From positions 124,001-188,000 of the forward strand of contig NZ_FPAT01000003.1 in the NCBI RefSeq assembly GCF_900116555.1: a DNA stretch of 64,000 nucleotides. The letters run 5' to 3'. Position 1 is the stretch's first letter. Each line of letters begins with the position of its first letter. Shown one piece after another: positions 55,807-64,000 of this stretch. Source of the DNA: Actinopolyspora lacussalsi subsp. righensis (GTDB taxonomy: Bacteria; Actinomycetota; Actinomycetes; Mycobacteriales; Pseudonocardiaceae). The position numbers and the translations under genes are program-made. The notes beneath the pieces were generated by a model, which saw nothing but the letters and a program-made list of their open reading frames with translations, had not been told where the DNA came from and searched no databases.

Positions 55807-56440
55807 CCATAGACGGAAATCACAGCGAACACCATACCGTGACACTAAACACGAATGATTTTCGTGAAGTTAGTCACGCTCTGCCACTGTACGTGTCCAG
55901 GCGAACCGGCAAGGCCGCCACCCGAAACAACGATCTCGCTACGAGAATCTCGCACGAAAGAATCAGACGGAACCGATCAAGCTGTCCGCGCCCCACACGA
56001 TTGAGTGGATATCGATCGCGAAGCGGAGGAAATCGAACACGGCGGCCGTCATCACCGAAGAGTTCGGCGAAGTCGAAGACGCGATCTCAACCGCCGCGAA
56101 AAACCGAAATCGGCCGGGACGGCGAAAGTCACGCACCGGGAGCGGTGTCGCCATGTCCCGGAAACCGTTTCCCGATTCGGGAAGAACCAACACCCGCGAC
56201 GTGCCGAACGGGCAGATCGAACTCCACGCGCGATAAACGAAATATCGGACCTGCCCGAAAGGGCCGTCCGAACACCGCGGGTGTTTCCGCGGCACCGTCC
56301 AACGGCCGGTGGCTACCGGCGAACCGAACACCGGCTCGCAGACGTTCTCAGACGTGCCCGACCACCGAAGGACGCCCCTTGAGTCGGCCCATCGTCGGCC
56401 TCGGGTCGGCGCCCGGACGGTAACGGGCACGCGACGTGGT
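55807..56440. other. Long intergenic region between DUF6230 operon and rne 3' end
   Basis: No convincing gene in about 630 nt. A plus-strand frame (55773-56423) stays open but its protein is basic and low-complexity, with no ribosome-binding site. Composition is less GC-rich at 55800-56000, consistent with a promoter region for the leftward DUF6230 operon. Confidence 0.4.
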
Positions 56441-56546
56441 GGTGGGGCTCCCGCCTCGCCTTCTCCCGGGGAAGGACCGACGTGGTACAGCTGTCCACTC
56501 GATGTCGGTCCCACCCTGCGAGCGCGGGCGGGAAGGTCCGCCAACC
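56441..56546 (+). repeat. Dispersed double-stem element, diverged copy 6
   Basis: TCCCGCC (56449-56455) pairs with GGCGGGA (56527-56533), extended by TCGC/GCGA with a bulge. The inner stem is GGACCGAC (56474-56481) with GTCGGTCC (56504-56511). Compared with copies 1 and 3 (GGCCCGAC/GTCGGGCC), the third base pair has changed from C-G to A-T on both sides. The tail GGAAGGTCCGCCAACC resembles AGAGGTTCCGCC. It lies 67 nt after the rne stop. Confidence 0.65.
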
Positions 56547-56612
56547 GGGTGTCCCGGCGAACCGGGACGACAACACTCCGCTACGACCCGTCACGAAACG
56601 ACCGGGTCGGTT

Positions 56613-59600
56613 TCACTCCGACTCGGAGCCCGTCCCCGCCGCCGCGGGAGGTCCGGCCGCACGTCCGGCCGCACGCCGGGACGAACGTTGTACCGGACCG
56701 GCGGAAACCGCCGTGGAACTCGTGGAGCCGGCGGGTTCGGAGACGTTGCCCTCGGTCCGCTCCGCGGGATCCAGCACGACAGGCTGTGGGGCCGTGCCGG
56801 TGATACCGGTCGGCCTGCTGGCCTTGCGTCTGCCCCGCTGAGCCGGTTCGGTTTCGTGCTGAGCGGCCTTGTCCGAAGTGGCGCCGTCCGCTCCGAGCTT
56901 GCCGGCGGCTGGCTCGGCAGCGGCGGCCCGCTGAGCCACCGGGGCCGACGAGGTCTCCGGAGCAGCCGAGGACTCCGACGAGCGCGCACTTCCGTTGGAA
57001 GCCGGTTCGGCAGCCGACTTGGCAGGCTGCTCGGCCACCACCTCCTTGGGGGCCTCGGCGGTCCGACGCACCGCCTGATCCGCGTTGCCCGAACCGTTCT
57101 GACGTCGCTGACGTCGACGGGAACGGGAGTCGGATCCGTTGTCACCGTCGGCACGGGTGGTCTCGCTCTCGGCCGCCGGGGTCTCCGCCCGAGCGGATTC
57201 CGTCACCTCACCGGTGCTCTCGGCCTGCTGACCCGACTTGTTGCGCTGCTTACCGCGGCGGGAGCCGCTCGTGGCCGTGACGTGCTGACTGTGATCGATC
57301 GGTTCCGTGGAAACAAGGACACCGCGCCCACGGCAGTGCTCACAGGTACTGCTGTAGGCCTCCAGCAGACCCGTACCGACCCGCTTGCGGGTCATCTGCA
57401 CCAGACCGAGCGAGGTCACCTCGGCGACCTGATGCCGGGTCCGGTCCCGGCCGAGGCACTCGGTCAACCTGCGCAGCACCAGATCACGGTTGGCCTCCAG
57501 GACCATGTCGATGAAGTCGATGACGATGATGCCACCGATGTCGCGCAACCTGAGCTGACGCACGATCTCCTCGGCGGCCTCCAGGTTGTTGCGGGTCACC
57601 GTCTCCTCGAGATTTCCGCCGGAACCGGTGAACTTGCCGGTGTTGACGTCGATGACGGTCATCGCCTCGGTGCGGTCGACCACCAAGTATCCCCCGGAAG
57701 GCAACCAGACCTTGCGGTCGAGGGCCTTGGAGATCTGCTCGTCGATCCGGTACTCGGTGAAGACGTCCTTGGTGCCGACGTGCTTGCTCAGCCGGGTCAA
57801 CAGATCCGGTGCCACGTGCTTGACGTAGGCCTCGATCGTTTCCCACGCCTGGCCGCCCTGCACCGCCAGCGAGGAGAAGTCCTCGGTGAACAGGTCCCGA
57901 ACCACCTTGATCAGCAGGTCCGGTTCGGCGTAGAGCAGCTGCGGGGCCTGCGCTCCGGAGGACTCGGCCTTGTCCCGGATGTCCTCCCACTGCGCCTGCA
58001 GCCGACGGACGTCCCGGTCCAGCGCCTGCTCGCTGGTTCCTTCCGAGGCGGTGCGGATGATCACGCCCGAGTCCTCGGGGACGATCCGCTTGAGGATGTC
58101 CTTGAGCCGCTTGCGCTCGTTGTCCGGCAGTTTGCGGCTGATACCGGTGGCACCGCCGCCCGGCACGTACACCAGGAAACGTCCCGGAAGGCTGACCTGG
58201 GTGGTCAGCCTGGCGCCCTTGTGCCCCAGCGGATCCTTGGTGACCTGCACCAGCACGCTGTCTCCCGTGGAGAGGGCCTGCTCGATCCGGCGGGACTTGC
58301 CGGCCAGCCCGGCGGATTCCCAGTCGACCTCACCGGCGTAGAGCACCGCGTTACGGCCCCTGCCGATGTCGACGAACGCGGCCTCCATGCTCGGCAGCAC
58401 GTTCTGCACGCGCCCCAGGTAGACGTTACCGACCAGTGAGCCACTGCCGGAGGAGGTCACGAAGTTCTCGACCAGGACGTCGTCCTCCAGGACGGCGACC
58501 TGGGTCTGTCCCTCGTTCTCACGCACGACCATCTTGCGGTCGACCGACTCCCTGCGTGCCAGGAACTCGGACTCGGACAGCACCGGAGCACGTTTGCGGC
58601 CCGCTTCCCTGCCGTCCCTGCGCCGCTGGCGCTTGGCCTCCAGCCGGGTGGAGCCCTTGACGGAGCGGACCTCGTCCTCCGCGTCCTGCCGGGAATTGTC
58701 GGGCGCGGTCTCGCGCACGTGCACGACGGTGTTCGGCGGATCGTCGTCCCGGCTGGCCACGTTCTCGGACTCACCCGAGGACTTGCGGCGCCTGCGTCGT
58801 CTGCGCTTGCTGCCGGCGCCACCACTGCCGGAGTCGGTGTCCTCGTCCACCGCATCGGAACGTTCGGCTTCCCGCTCGCTCGTCTCGGCCGGTTCCTCCG
58901 AGCCGGAGCCACGGGATCCCCCGCTCCGCTGACCGCTGGGCTTGTTCTCACCCTCCGCGGACTTGTCCTTCTTGTCCTTCTTGCTCTTCTTGTCCTTCTT
59001 GGGCCCCCGGGACGATTTCTCGACGTTGTCCGGTTCGGCCGTGGTCGCGGCTTCCGCGCCGGACTCGGAACCCGAGCCCTCGGAGTCGGCGGAACTCTCG
59101 GAGTCGCCCTCGCCGCCGCGCCCACGCCCACGACCACGCCTGCCCCGACGCCGCCGACGGCGCGTGGCGACGCTCTCGGACTGCTCCTCCTCCGAAGGCG
59201 TCCCGTCGTCGGAGTCCGAGGAGGGCTCCGCTGCCTCCGCCACGGCCTCGGTGGCGGATTCCGCGGATTCCGACCGCGATGACGAGCCCGTCTCGGACGG
59301 AGCCAGGAACATCGCCTGCGGGGCCGCGAAGGCCGGCGCGAACGCACTGTTGTCCGAAGTATCGTCGCCGGTGGCGGCGACCCCGTCGGAACCGCTGTCC
59401 CTACCCGTCCGCACCTCGTCGGAGGCGGTGCCGCTCTTCACTGCCGCATCCTCACCGCTGTCGGTTGCCGCCCCCTGGTCCGTCGTCGACGTGCCCGTGG
59501 CGGACCGCGCCTCGGACGCACTCGACTGCCGGGAACCGGAACCACCCGCCGAATGGCCGCCCCCGGCGTCCGACGTCGTGACCCGCTCGTCGGTGGCCCG

Positions 59601-59900
59601 CTGTTCGGACTTCCCCTCCGACTCGGACTGGATCCGGTCCGGACGCAACGAGCGCACCACGTTGAGCGCGACATCCCGGGTGATATTGGACTGCGCACTG
59701 CGCACGGACTCACCGAGTTCACCGAGTGTGGCTATGACCTCGCGGCTGGTGGCCCCCAGCATCTTGGCCAGCGCGTGTACCCGCAGCTTGGCGGGCATCT
59801 CGAAAGTCCGGTGAGCGGATTCGCCCTGTGCCCGCTCTTGCTGCTCCGATGTAGCCGAAGATCCGCTGGAGTTACCAGCGGACGTCTCCCTGTTCAACAT
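56613..59900 (-). CDS. rne: Ribonuclease E/G
   Basis: A 1095-residue endoribonuclease. About 440 N-terminal residues are low-complexity, acidic with basic patches (TRRRRRRGRRGRGRGRGGEG, GPKKDKKSKKDKKDKSAEG), after an IF2N-like start (RTFEMPAKLRVHALAKMLG). The S1 domain (GSLVGNVYLGRVQNVLPSME) and catalytic core follow: MTVIDVNTGKFTGSGG and GGIIVIDFIDMVLEANRDLV hold the metal Asp residues, and CEHCRGRGVLVS the zinc-link cysteines. The C-terminus is again disordered. AAGGAG precedes the ATG. Confidence 0.95.
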   Translation of the reverse strand: MLNRETSAGNSSGSSATSEQQERAQGESAHRTFEMPAKLRVHALAKMLGATSREVIATLGELGESVRSAQSNITRDVALNVVRSLRPDRIQSESEGKSEQRATDERVTTSDAGGGHSAGGSGSRQSSASEARSATGTSTTDQGAATDSGEDAAVKSGTASDEVRTGRDSGSDGVAATGDDTSDNSAFAPAFAAPQAMFLAPSETGSSSRSESAESATEAVAEAAEPSSDSDDGTPSEEEQSESVATRRRRRRGRRGRGRGRGGEGDSESSADSEGSGSESGAEAATTAEPDNVEKSSRGPKKDKKSKKDKKDKSAEGENKPSGQRSGGSRGSGSEEPAETSEREAERSDAVDEDTDSGSGGAGSKRRRRRRRKSSGESENVASRDDDPPNTVVHVRETAPDNSRQDAEDEVRSVKGSTRLEAKRQRRRDGREAGRKRAPVLSESEFLARRESVDRKMVVRENEGQTQVAVLEDDVLVENFVTSSGSGSLVGNVYLGRVQNVLPSMEAAFVDIGRGRNAVLYAGEVDWESAGLAGKSRRIEQALSTGDSVLVQVTKDPLGHKGARLTTQVSLPGRFLVYVPGGGATGISRKLPDNERKRLKDILKRIVPEDSGVIIRTASEGTSEQALDRDVRRLQAQWEDIRDKAESSGAQAPQLLYAEPDLLIKVVRDLFTEDFSSLAVQGGQAWETIEAYVKHVAPDLLTRLSKHVGTKDVFTEYRIDEQISKALDRKVWLPSGGYLVVDRTEAMTVIDVNTGKFTGSGGNLEETVTRNNLEAAEEIVRQLRLRDIGGIIVIDFIDMVLEANRDLVLRRLTECLGRDRTRHQVAEVTSLGLVQMTRKRVGTGLLEAYSSTCEHCRGRGVLVSTEPIDHSQHVTATSGSRRGKQRNKSGQQAESTGEVTESARAETPAAESETTRADGDNGSDSRSRRRQRRQNGSGNADQAVRRTAEAPKEVVAEQPAKSAAEPASNGSARSSESSAAPETSSAPVAQRAAAAEPAAGKLGADGATSDKAAQHETEPAQRGRRKASRPTGITGTAPQPVVLDPAERTEGNVSEPAGSTSSTAVSAGPVQRSSRRAAGRAAGPPAAAGTGSESE

Positions 59901-60904
59901 TCAGCTCCTTCGCCCCCGGGCGCGTCCGACGCGGACGCGGCCGCACGAGGGTCTGCATACGTTCGCTGCCCTCCGCCACTGGTGGCGGTAATTCTGTTCG
60001 CTCCCCCTGCTTCCCTGGTCCGAACCCAGGAACCGCACGGTGGGTCGACGGCGCCCCCGCCGAAATCCGTCACCCTAGGGTGAGATCCACCTGTCGAGAT
60101 CCGGCCGCCGCCCTGTCCTCGGACAGCGGTTCGGCGATCGCGCCTCCTCCGTCGGGCCGACCCTGCGCCAACCGTGTGGCTCGCGCAACCCCCGGCACGG
60201 GCGAGTCGGCGACGACGCGAAGGGCGTCGAGTACGTCGTCGGGTCGCACGACCGGAGTAGCATGCCGTACGACCATTACGATTATCCCATATTGTCTCGC
60301 GCGATCCGGGCAATCGTCCGTCTGTGGGGCGTCAACCGAAAAACGGTCACGCACCGCGTTCAACCGAACACCTCGCCCGGAAAAACCGTGGATCGGCAGA
60401 CCACCACCGTGCCACGGGTTTCACAACACGTCGCCACTCGTGACGACATACTTCCACCGCCGCTCGGCTACCCGCTGCGACGGCCGGGAAACCGGTACCC
60501 GTGAGCGGACCGGTGGGGTACCGACCGGCGCACGGAGCCGGGTAACGCGTGCTCGAAAGTACGCGCCGGATCACGATGCGAGACGAACCGTGACTGATCA
60601 CGTCCGAAGCTCCGGTCGAGAGCTATCCGCGGCGCCACGGCCGCGGCCTGGTAGTGACTCAGCGTTTCCTCCGTAGTCCGATCGAAGGTCCGCCCCGCCG
60701 AAACCGCTCGGGAGGCACCCCGCACCCTACAGCCTAGGCCGGGGGCACACGGCCGCTTCGAAAGCAGCGTTTCGGACGGTTTCCGGAGGCGTTCGAACCG
60801 CGAGGACCCGGCGGCCCCACAGCGGATCCGAAACCGACCACTCCGCCACAACCGAGGGGCCGTCCCCGCACGGTGGGACGGACCAGGTCGCTCGGAACGT
60901 CCGG
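59901..60904. other. Long region upstream of rne
   Basis: About 1 kb between the rne start and the GNAT stop. Apart from the doubtful 68-codon ORF at 60070-60276, I see no gene. The region holds AT-rich stretches near 60270-60300 that could be promoters for rne. A long 5' leader would fit RNase E feedback control, but no structure is recognised. Confidence 0.4.
60070..60276 (-). CDS. Small hypothetical protein upstream of rne
   Basis: A 68-residue frame from ATG 60276: VVRHATPVVRPDDVLDALRV, then VADSPVPGVARATRLAQGRP and a polar C-terminus. Codon third positions are moderately GC-rich. No good ribosome-binding site precedes the ATG, and no family is recognised. It may be a small gene in the rne leader or chance. 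Confidence 0.3.
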   Translation of the reverse strand: MVVRHATPVVRPDDVLDALRVVADSPVPGVARATRLAQGRPDGGGAIAEPLSEDRAAAGSRQVDLTLG

Positions 60905-61441
60905 TCAGAGGTCGCGAGTCAACCAGACCTCGTCCCTCGAATCACCTTCCCCCACGAGCAACGAACCGGGCCAGCGACCACGCTCGGTCCAACCCCGCTC
61001 GGTGTAGAAGCCCTCGGAGTCGGGGGCCGAACGCATCCGCAGCTGCAACCGGGTGATCCCCAGCGCACGGGCGTGCGACTCGGCGGCGTCCAGCAGCTGT
61101 GCACCGATGCCACGCTCGACCACCTGCGGATCGACCAGCAACCACTCCAGCTCGGCCCGGTGCCGCTCCACCGGGAGTTCTCCCGGCCGCAGCACCACCG
61201 CACCGGCGAGGGTGTGCTGCTTGCCCGCCGTGAGCACGTGGCGTCGTTTCGGCCTGGTGGAAGCGTCGTCGACGATCGCCTGCGCGGTCGTGGTCAGCGT
61301 CTCCAACTCGGCATCCGCGGTGAAACCGGTGGCACCGCCTGCCACGGTGACCCGCCCCAGCAGATCGGCCAGTGCCTGCGCCAGCTCGGGATGCGGCTGG
61401 TCCACCCGATGGGGGCCGCTGATGAACTCCGCTTCGGTCAT
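60905..61441 (-). CDS. GNAT-family N-acetyltransferase
   Basis: A 178-residue protein. [20 protein letters not shown] is the central strand, [20 protein letters not shown] the acetyl-CoA loop (V-x-R-G-I-G), and [37 protein letters not shown] the C-terminal part. The substrate is unknown. ATG 61441 overlaps the ndk stop (ATGA), so it is translated with ndk. Confidence 0.88.
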   Translation of the reverse strand: MTEAEFISGPHRVDQPHPELAQALADLLGRVTVAGGATGFTADAELETLTTTAQAIVDDASTRPKRRHVLTAGKQHTLAGAVVLRPGELPVERHRAELEWLLVDPQVVERGIGAQLLDAAESHARALGITRLQLRMRSAPDSEGFYTERGWTERGRWPGSLLVGEGDSRDEVWLTRDL

Positions 61442-61854
61442 GCCGACAGGTCCGGGAACCACAGCTTGAGTTCGCGCTCGGCCGACTCGGCGGAGTCGGA
61501 ACCGTGCACCAGGTTGTACTGCACTTCCAGCCCGTAGTCGCCGCGCAGACTGCCCGCCTCGGCCTTCTCCACCGGGTCGGTGCCGCCCGCGAGCTGCCGG
61601 AAAGCGGCGACGGCCTTGGGGCCCTCCACAACGGCGGCCACCACGGGCCCCGACATGATGAACTCCAGCAGCGAACCGAAGAAAGGCTTGCCGTCGTGCT
61701 CGGCGTAGTGCTGCTCGGCGAGTTGTTGGTCGACCTGGCGCATTTCGAGCGCGACCAGCTTGAGCCCCTTGCGCTCGATTCGGCTGATCACCTCACCGAC
61801 CAGGCCTCGCTCGACGCCATCGGGTTTGACGAGGACGAGAGTGCGCTCGCTCAA
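61438..61854 (-). CDS. ndk: Nucleoside diphosphate kinase
   Basis: A 138-residue enzyme that moves phosphate from ATP to other nucleoside diphosphates. [20 protein letters not shown] and [20 protein letters not shown] are family motifs, and [20 protein letters not shown] contains the catalytic His. The start is a TTG at 61854 with AAGGAG 9 nt upstream; this gives the normal family length, while upstream starts do not. It heads a short operon with the GNAT gene. Confidence 0.95.
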   Translation of the reverse strand: MSERTLVLVKPDGVERGLVGEVISRIERKGLKLVALEMRQVDQQLAEQHYAEHDGKPFFGSLLEFIMSGPVVAAVVEGPKAVAAFRQLAGGTDPVEKAEAGSLRGDYGLEVQYNLVHGSDSAESAERELKLWFPDLSA

Positions 61855-62064
61855 CGGGTGTTCTCCTTGGTTTGCTGGGGCCGTCGCGGGCCCGGCCGAC
61901 AACGGTCGATGCTTACGTTGTCAAGGGTATTCGCAACCGGTGCGCTACCGATGGGGTGGGTAGCTCCCCCCACTGTCAAGTCTGGTCCGCGATTCGTTCG
62001 CACGATAGCTTCTGGTCAAGCATACCGACCGGCTGGTCTGTCGCCGAGTGATGAGGAGCCCCGC

Positions 62065-63165
62065 ATGCGCGCCGCCGTACACACCGCAGCGAACGAACCG
62101 CTGCGGATCGAGGAGATCGAAGCAGAGCGTCCCGCCGAGGGTGAGGTTGCCATCGACGTGACTTCCTGCGGTGCGTGCCACTCGGACCTGCACGTGCTGA
62201 AGGGCGAGTTGCCGTTTCCCACCCCCGCGGTGCTCGGCCACGAGGTCGCCGGGGTGATCAGCGAGCTGGGAAGTTCGGTCAGCGGTCTGGAGGTCGGTGA
62301 CCGCGTGGTCACCAGCTTCATCATGCCGTGCGGCAGATGCGCGCAGTGCGCGGCGGGCAACGAGGAGATCTGCCTGGAGTTCTTCGCCTACAACCGCGCC
62401 AAGGGGCAGCTCTACGACGGGCGGACCAGGCTCTCGCGCGGCGACGGTGAACCTGTGTGGATGTACTCGATGGGTGGGCTGGCCCAACGCGCGGTCACCC
62501 CCGCCACCTCGGTGTACCGGGTGCCGGACGGGGTGGAGCTTACGGACGTGGCGGCTGTCGGCTGTTCGACCATGACCGCCTACGGGGCGCTGCGGCACGC
62601 CGCCGACGTGCGGGTGGGCGACACGGTGGCCGTGGTCGCTGCCGGAGGCGTGGGATCGGCGCTGATCCAGCTGGCGCGGGTCTTCGGGGCCGCCGAGATC
62701 ATCGCGGTGGACGTCGCGGCGGAGAAGTTGGAGGCGGCTCGGGAGCTCGGCGCCACCAGCACGGTCAACTCGACCGAGACGGACCCGGCGACGGCGGTCC
62801 GCGAACTCACCGGTGGACGCGGTGTGGACGTCGCCTTCGAGGCGCTGGGCTCGTCCCGGACCTTCGAGGTGGCGCGGGACTCGGTGGTCGAGGGCGGTCA
62901 GGTCGTCGTGGTGGGCATCGCGCCGCCCGGTGACATGGGAGAGCTGAACCTGGGCACCATCGCCCGACGCAAACTGCAGGTCAAGGGCTCCTACGGCGCC
63001 AAACCCCGCAGGGACATGCCGGTGCTGCTGGATCTGGTGGCCCGTGGACTGCTGCGGCCGCAGGACGCGATCAGCGAGCACTACCCGCTGGAGCGGGCGG
63101 CCGAGGCATTCGCCGCGCTGGACCGGGGGGAGATCCGCGGGAGGGCCGTGATCGACGTGGCGTAA
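62065..63165 (+). CDS. Zinc-dependent alcohol dehydrogenase family protein
   Basis: A 366-residue MDR enzyme. SCGACHSDLHVLKGE and VLGHEVAGVISELGSSVSGL give the catalytic zinc ligands. CGRCAQCAAGNEEIC is the four-Cys structural zinc lobe, and VVAAGGVGSALIQLARVFGA the NAD(P) fold. ATG 62065 has TGAGGAG upstream. It is a single gene; the alcohol or aldehyde substrate is open. Confidence 0.9.
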   Translation: MRAAVHTAANEPLRIEEIEAERPAEGEVAIDVTSCGACHSDLHVLKGELPFPTPAVLGHEVAGVISELGSSVSGLEVGDRVVTSFIMPCGRCAQCAAGNEEICLEFFAYNRAKGQLYDGRTRLSRGDGEPVWMYSMGGLAQRAVTPATSVYRVPDGVELTDVAAVGCSTMTAYGALRHAADVRVGDTVAVVAAGGVGSALIQLARVFGAAEIIAVDVAAEKLEAARELGATSTVNSTETDPATAVRELTGGRGVDVAFEALGSSRTFEVARDSVVEGGQVVVVGIAPPGDMGELNLGTIARRKLQVKGSYGAKPRRDMPVLLDLVARGLLRPQDAISEHYPLERAAEAFAALDRGEIRGRAVIDVA

Positions 63166-63208
63166 TGATTACTTCGGCGTCTCGGGAGCTTGGCGGGGTG
63201 GTCGAAGT

Positions 63209-63265
63209 GGCGGAACCTCTCGTACGGCTCTCGCTGCGGCGAAGCCCGAGATCGAGTAGTTACTG
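63209..63265 (-). repeat. Dispersed double-stem element, half copy 5 (inverted)
   Basis: On the minus strand it reads ACTCGATCTCGGGCTTCGCC, GCAGCGAGAGCCGTACGAGA and GGTTCCGCC: the right half of the family with a few changes. The left arms are missing. It lies between the convergent alcohol dehydrogenase and PIN-domain genes. Confidence 0.65.
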
Positions 63266-63311
63266 CGGGAGGGGTTCGCCATCGAGGTCTGCGACACCCG
63301 TGAGGAGAGCT

Positions 63312-63740
63312 TCAGCCCAGCGGGTGGCGCCAGCGGAGTCCGGGGTAGCGGGCGAACCCGCGATCGGCGGTGATCCATTCGCAGCCGTGCTCGATGGCGA
63401 TGGCTGCGAGGTAAGCGTCCGGAACGAGGTTCCCCTTGGCCTCGGCCTTGCGACACAGCTCGGTGAAGATCTCCCAGTGGCGCGGGCCGGGTTCGGCGGG
63501 GACGAAAGCGGGCGCGGAACGGATGGTGGCAACCATGTCGAGCGCCGACTCGACCGACAGTGGACGATCGAAGATCTTCTTGTTCGTCACGATCCGCACG
63601 TACCCACTGAACACCAGCGAAGGTATCGCCAGCGGTACCGGGCCGTTCAGCGCCTCCTGCAGCCAACGATAGTACTCGGGTTGCTCGGCGAATGAGACGT
63701 TCTGCGAGTTGACCAGAACGTTCACGTCACAAGCGATCAA
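63312..63740 (-). CDS. PIN-domain toxin (VapC-type)
   Basis: A 142-residue protein. ACDVNVLVNSQNVSFAEQPE holds the first Asp, PLAIPSLVFSGYVRIVTNKK a conserved Ser, and LVPDAYLAAIAIEHGCEWIT, ADRGFARYPGLRW the further acidic residues of the RNase active site. It starts with TTG, overlapping the antitoxin stop by 4 nt (TTGA), so it is coupled to it. Confidence 0.88.
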   Translation of the reverse strand: MIACDVNVLVNSQNVSFAEQPEYYRWLQEALNGPVPLAIPSLVFSGYVRIVTNKKIFDRPLSVESALDMVATIRSAPAFVPAEPGPRHWEIFTELCRKAEAKGNLVPDAYLAAIAIEHGCEWITADRGFARYPGLRWRHPLG

Positions 63741-63994
63741 TCCTGGTTCTCCATCATTTCGAGCAGCGCGGCGTTGTCGTTCAGGTCGACGCCGGGACGC
63801 ACTCCGCCGAGATCATAGGTCGGCAGCGTGAATTCGGACCCGGTGTCACTGCTCATGCGGGCGTACTGTAGCTCGGCGAAACGAAGGTCCTGTTCGATCA
63901 GCGCGCTGACCGTGGTCTGCTGCTCGAGAGCACGCGACTTGAGCTCACCGAGCAGCTGTTCGTCTATCGTGATCGTCGTCCTCGTAGTGCTCAT
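63737..63994 (-). CDS. VapB-type ribbon-helix-helix antitoxin
   Basis: An 85-residue protein: TTRTTITIDEQLLGELKSRA and LEQQTTVSALIEQDLRFAEL are the strand-helix-helix DNA-binding part, and the C-terminal half (GSEFTLPTYDLGGVRPGVDL, NDNAALLEMMENQD) is the toxin-binding tail. It precedes the PIN-domain gene in the usual order. Its promoter lies mostly beyond the window's right edge. Confidence 0.85.
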   Translation of the reverse strand: MSTTRTTITIDEQLLGELKSRALEQQTTVSALIEQDLRFAELQYARMSSDTGSEFTLPTYDLGGVRPGVDLNDNAALLEMMENQD

Positions 63995-64000
63995 ACATCC

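Noticed and set aside
55773-56423. A 216-codon plus-strand frame in the DUF6230-rne gap
   Set aside because: No ribosome-binding site, basic low-complexity product and no family resemblance.
61504-62064. In-frame extension of the alcohol dehydrogenase
   Set aside because: It overlaps ndk on the other strand, and ATG 62065 has a strong ribosome-binding site and family-like N-terminus.

Overview
The window is 64 kb of high-GC DNA with dense genes, many GTG and a few TTG starts, frequent 4-nt stop/start overlaps, and GC-rich hairpins without U tracts. The gene set (RamB/aceA pair, ECF42-DGPF pair, DUF6230/DUF6114, RecQ fused to a phosphoribosyltransferase, MmsA/MmsB valine pathway, Obg-ProB and L21-L27 blocks) points to a filamentous actinomycete of the Pseudonocardiales/Actinopolyspora type. 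The genus cannot be fixed from the sequence. Assignments are from reading the translations; no database search was run.

Layout. 1-5.9 kb: two large tandem proteins built from repeated ADP-ribosylglycohydrolase (ARH/DraG) domains, most with damaged metal sites; the first runs off the left edge. 6-9.5 kb: a small island bracketed by two near-identical copies of a small membrane-protein gene (the left one broken). It holds a lower-GC RHS C-terminal toxin remnant with a candidate immunity gene and an AbiEi/AbiEii pair. 9.5-19 kb: ECF42 sigma factor with its DGPF partner, a crotonase, a barstar-like gene, small membrane proteins, and a valine-degradation block (mmsA, acyl-CoA dehydrogenase, 3-hydroxyisobutyryl-CoA hydrolase, mmsB). 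18.8-23.3 kb: a MazF-like toxin preceded by a 20-codon coupled ORF, a MOSC protein, and divergent aceA/ramB. 23.5-29.9 kb: BCCT transporter, LysR regulator, formylglycine-generating enzyme and arylsulfatase. 30-44.6 kb: mostly housekeeping (lepA, rpsT, holA, thrC with a SAM-I riboswitch, comEA-comEC, degV, a phosphatase, rsfS, nadD) plus an SPFH/ribbon-helix-helix pair. 44.7-49.5 kb: a TetR/cytochrome P450/ferredoxin set with a clear double operator, and the RecQ-PRT helicase. 49.8-64 kb: proB-obg, rpmA-rplU, a DUF6230/DUF6114 cluster, ribonuclease E/G, ndk-GNAT, a zinc alcohol dehydrogenase, and a VapBC-type pair.

The most striking unexplained signal is a dispersed intergenic element of about 110-210 bp. 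The best copies have an outer stem, an inner stem and a conserved loop containing GTAGG-CGCTAC, and three of them follow degenerate 24-nt tandem units. Full copies lie at about 12.2, 13.5 and 49.7 kb, a diverged copy at 56.45 kb, half copies at 38.3 and 63.2 kb, and a related double hairpin at 38.1 kb. Inner-stem bases change on both arms between copies (GGCCCGAC/GTCGGGCC versus GGACCGAC/GTCGGTCC), so the pairing looks selected. Nearly all copies sit at gene 3' ends, four of them in convergent gaps. A second palindrome built on GATTTCGCGCGAAATC recurs at 30.3, 33.6 and (as a variant) 49.6 kb.
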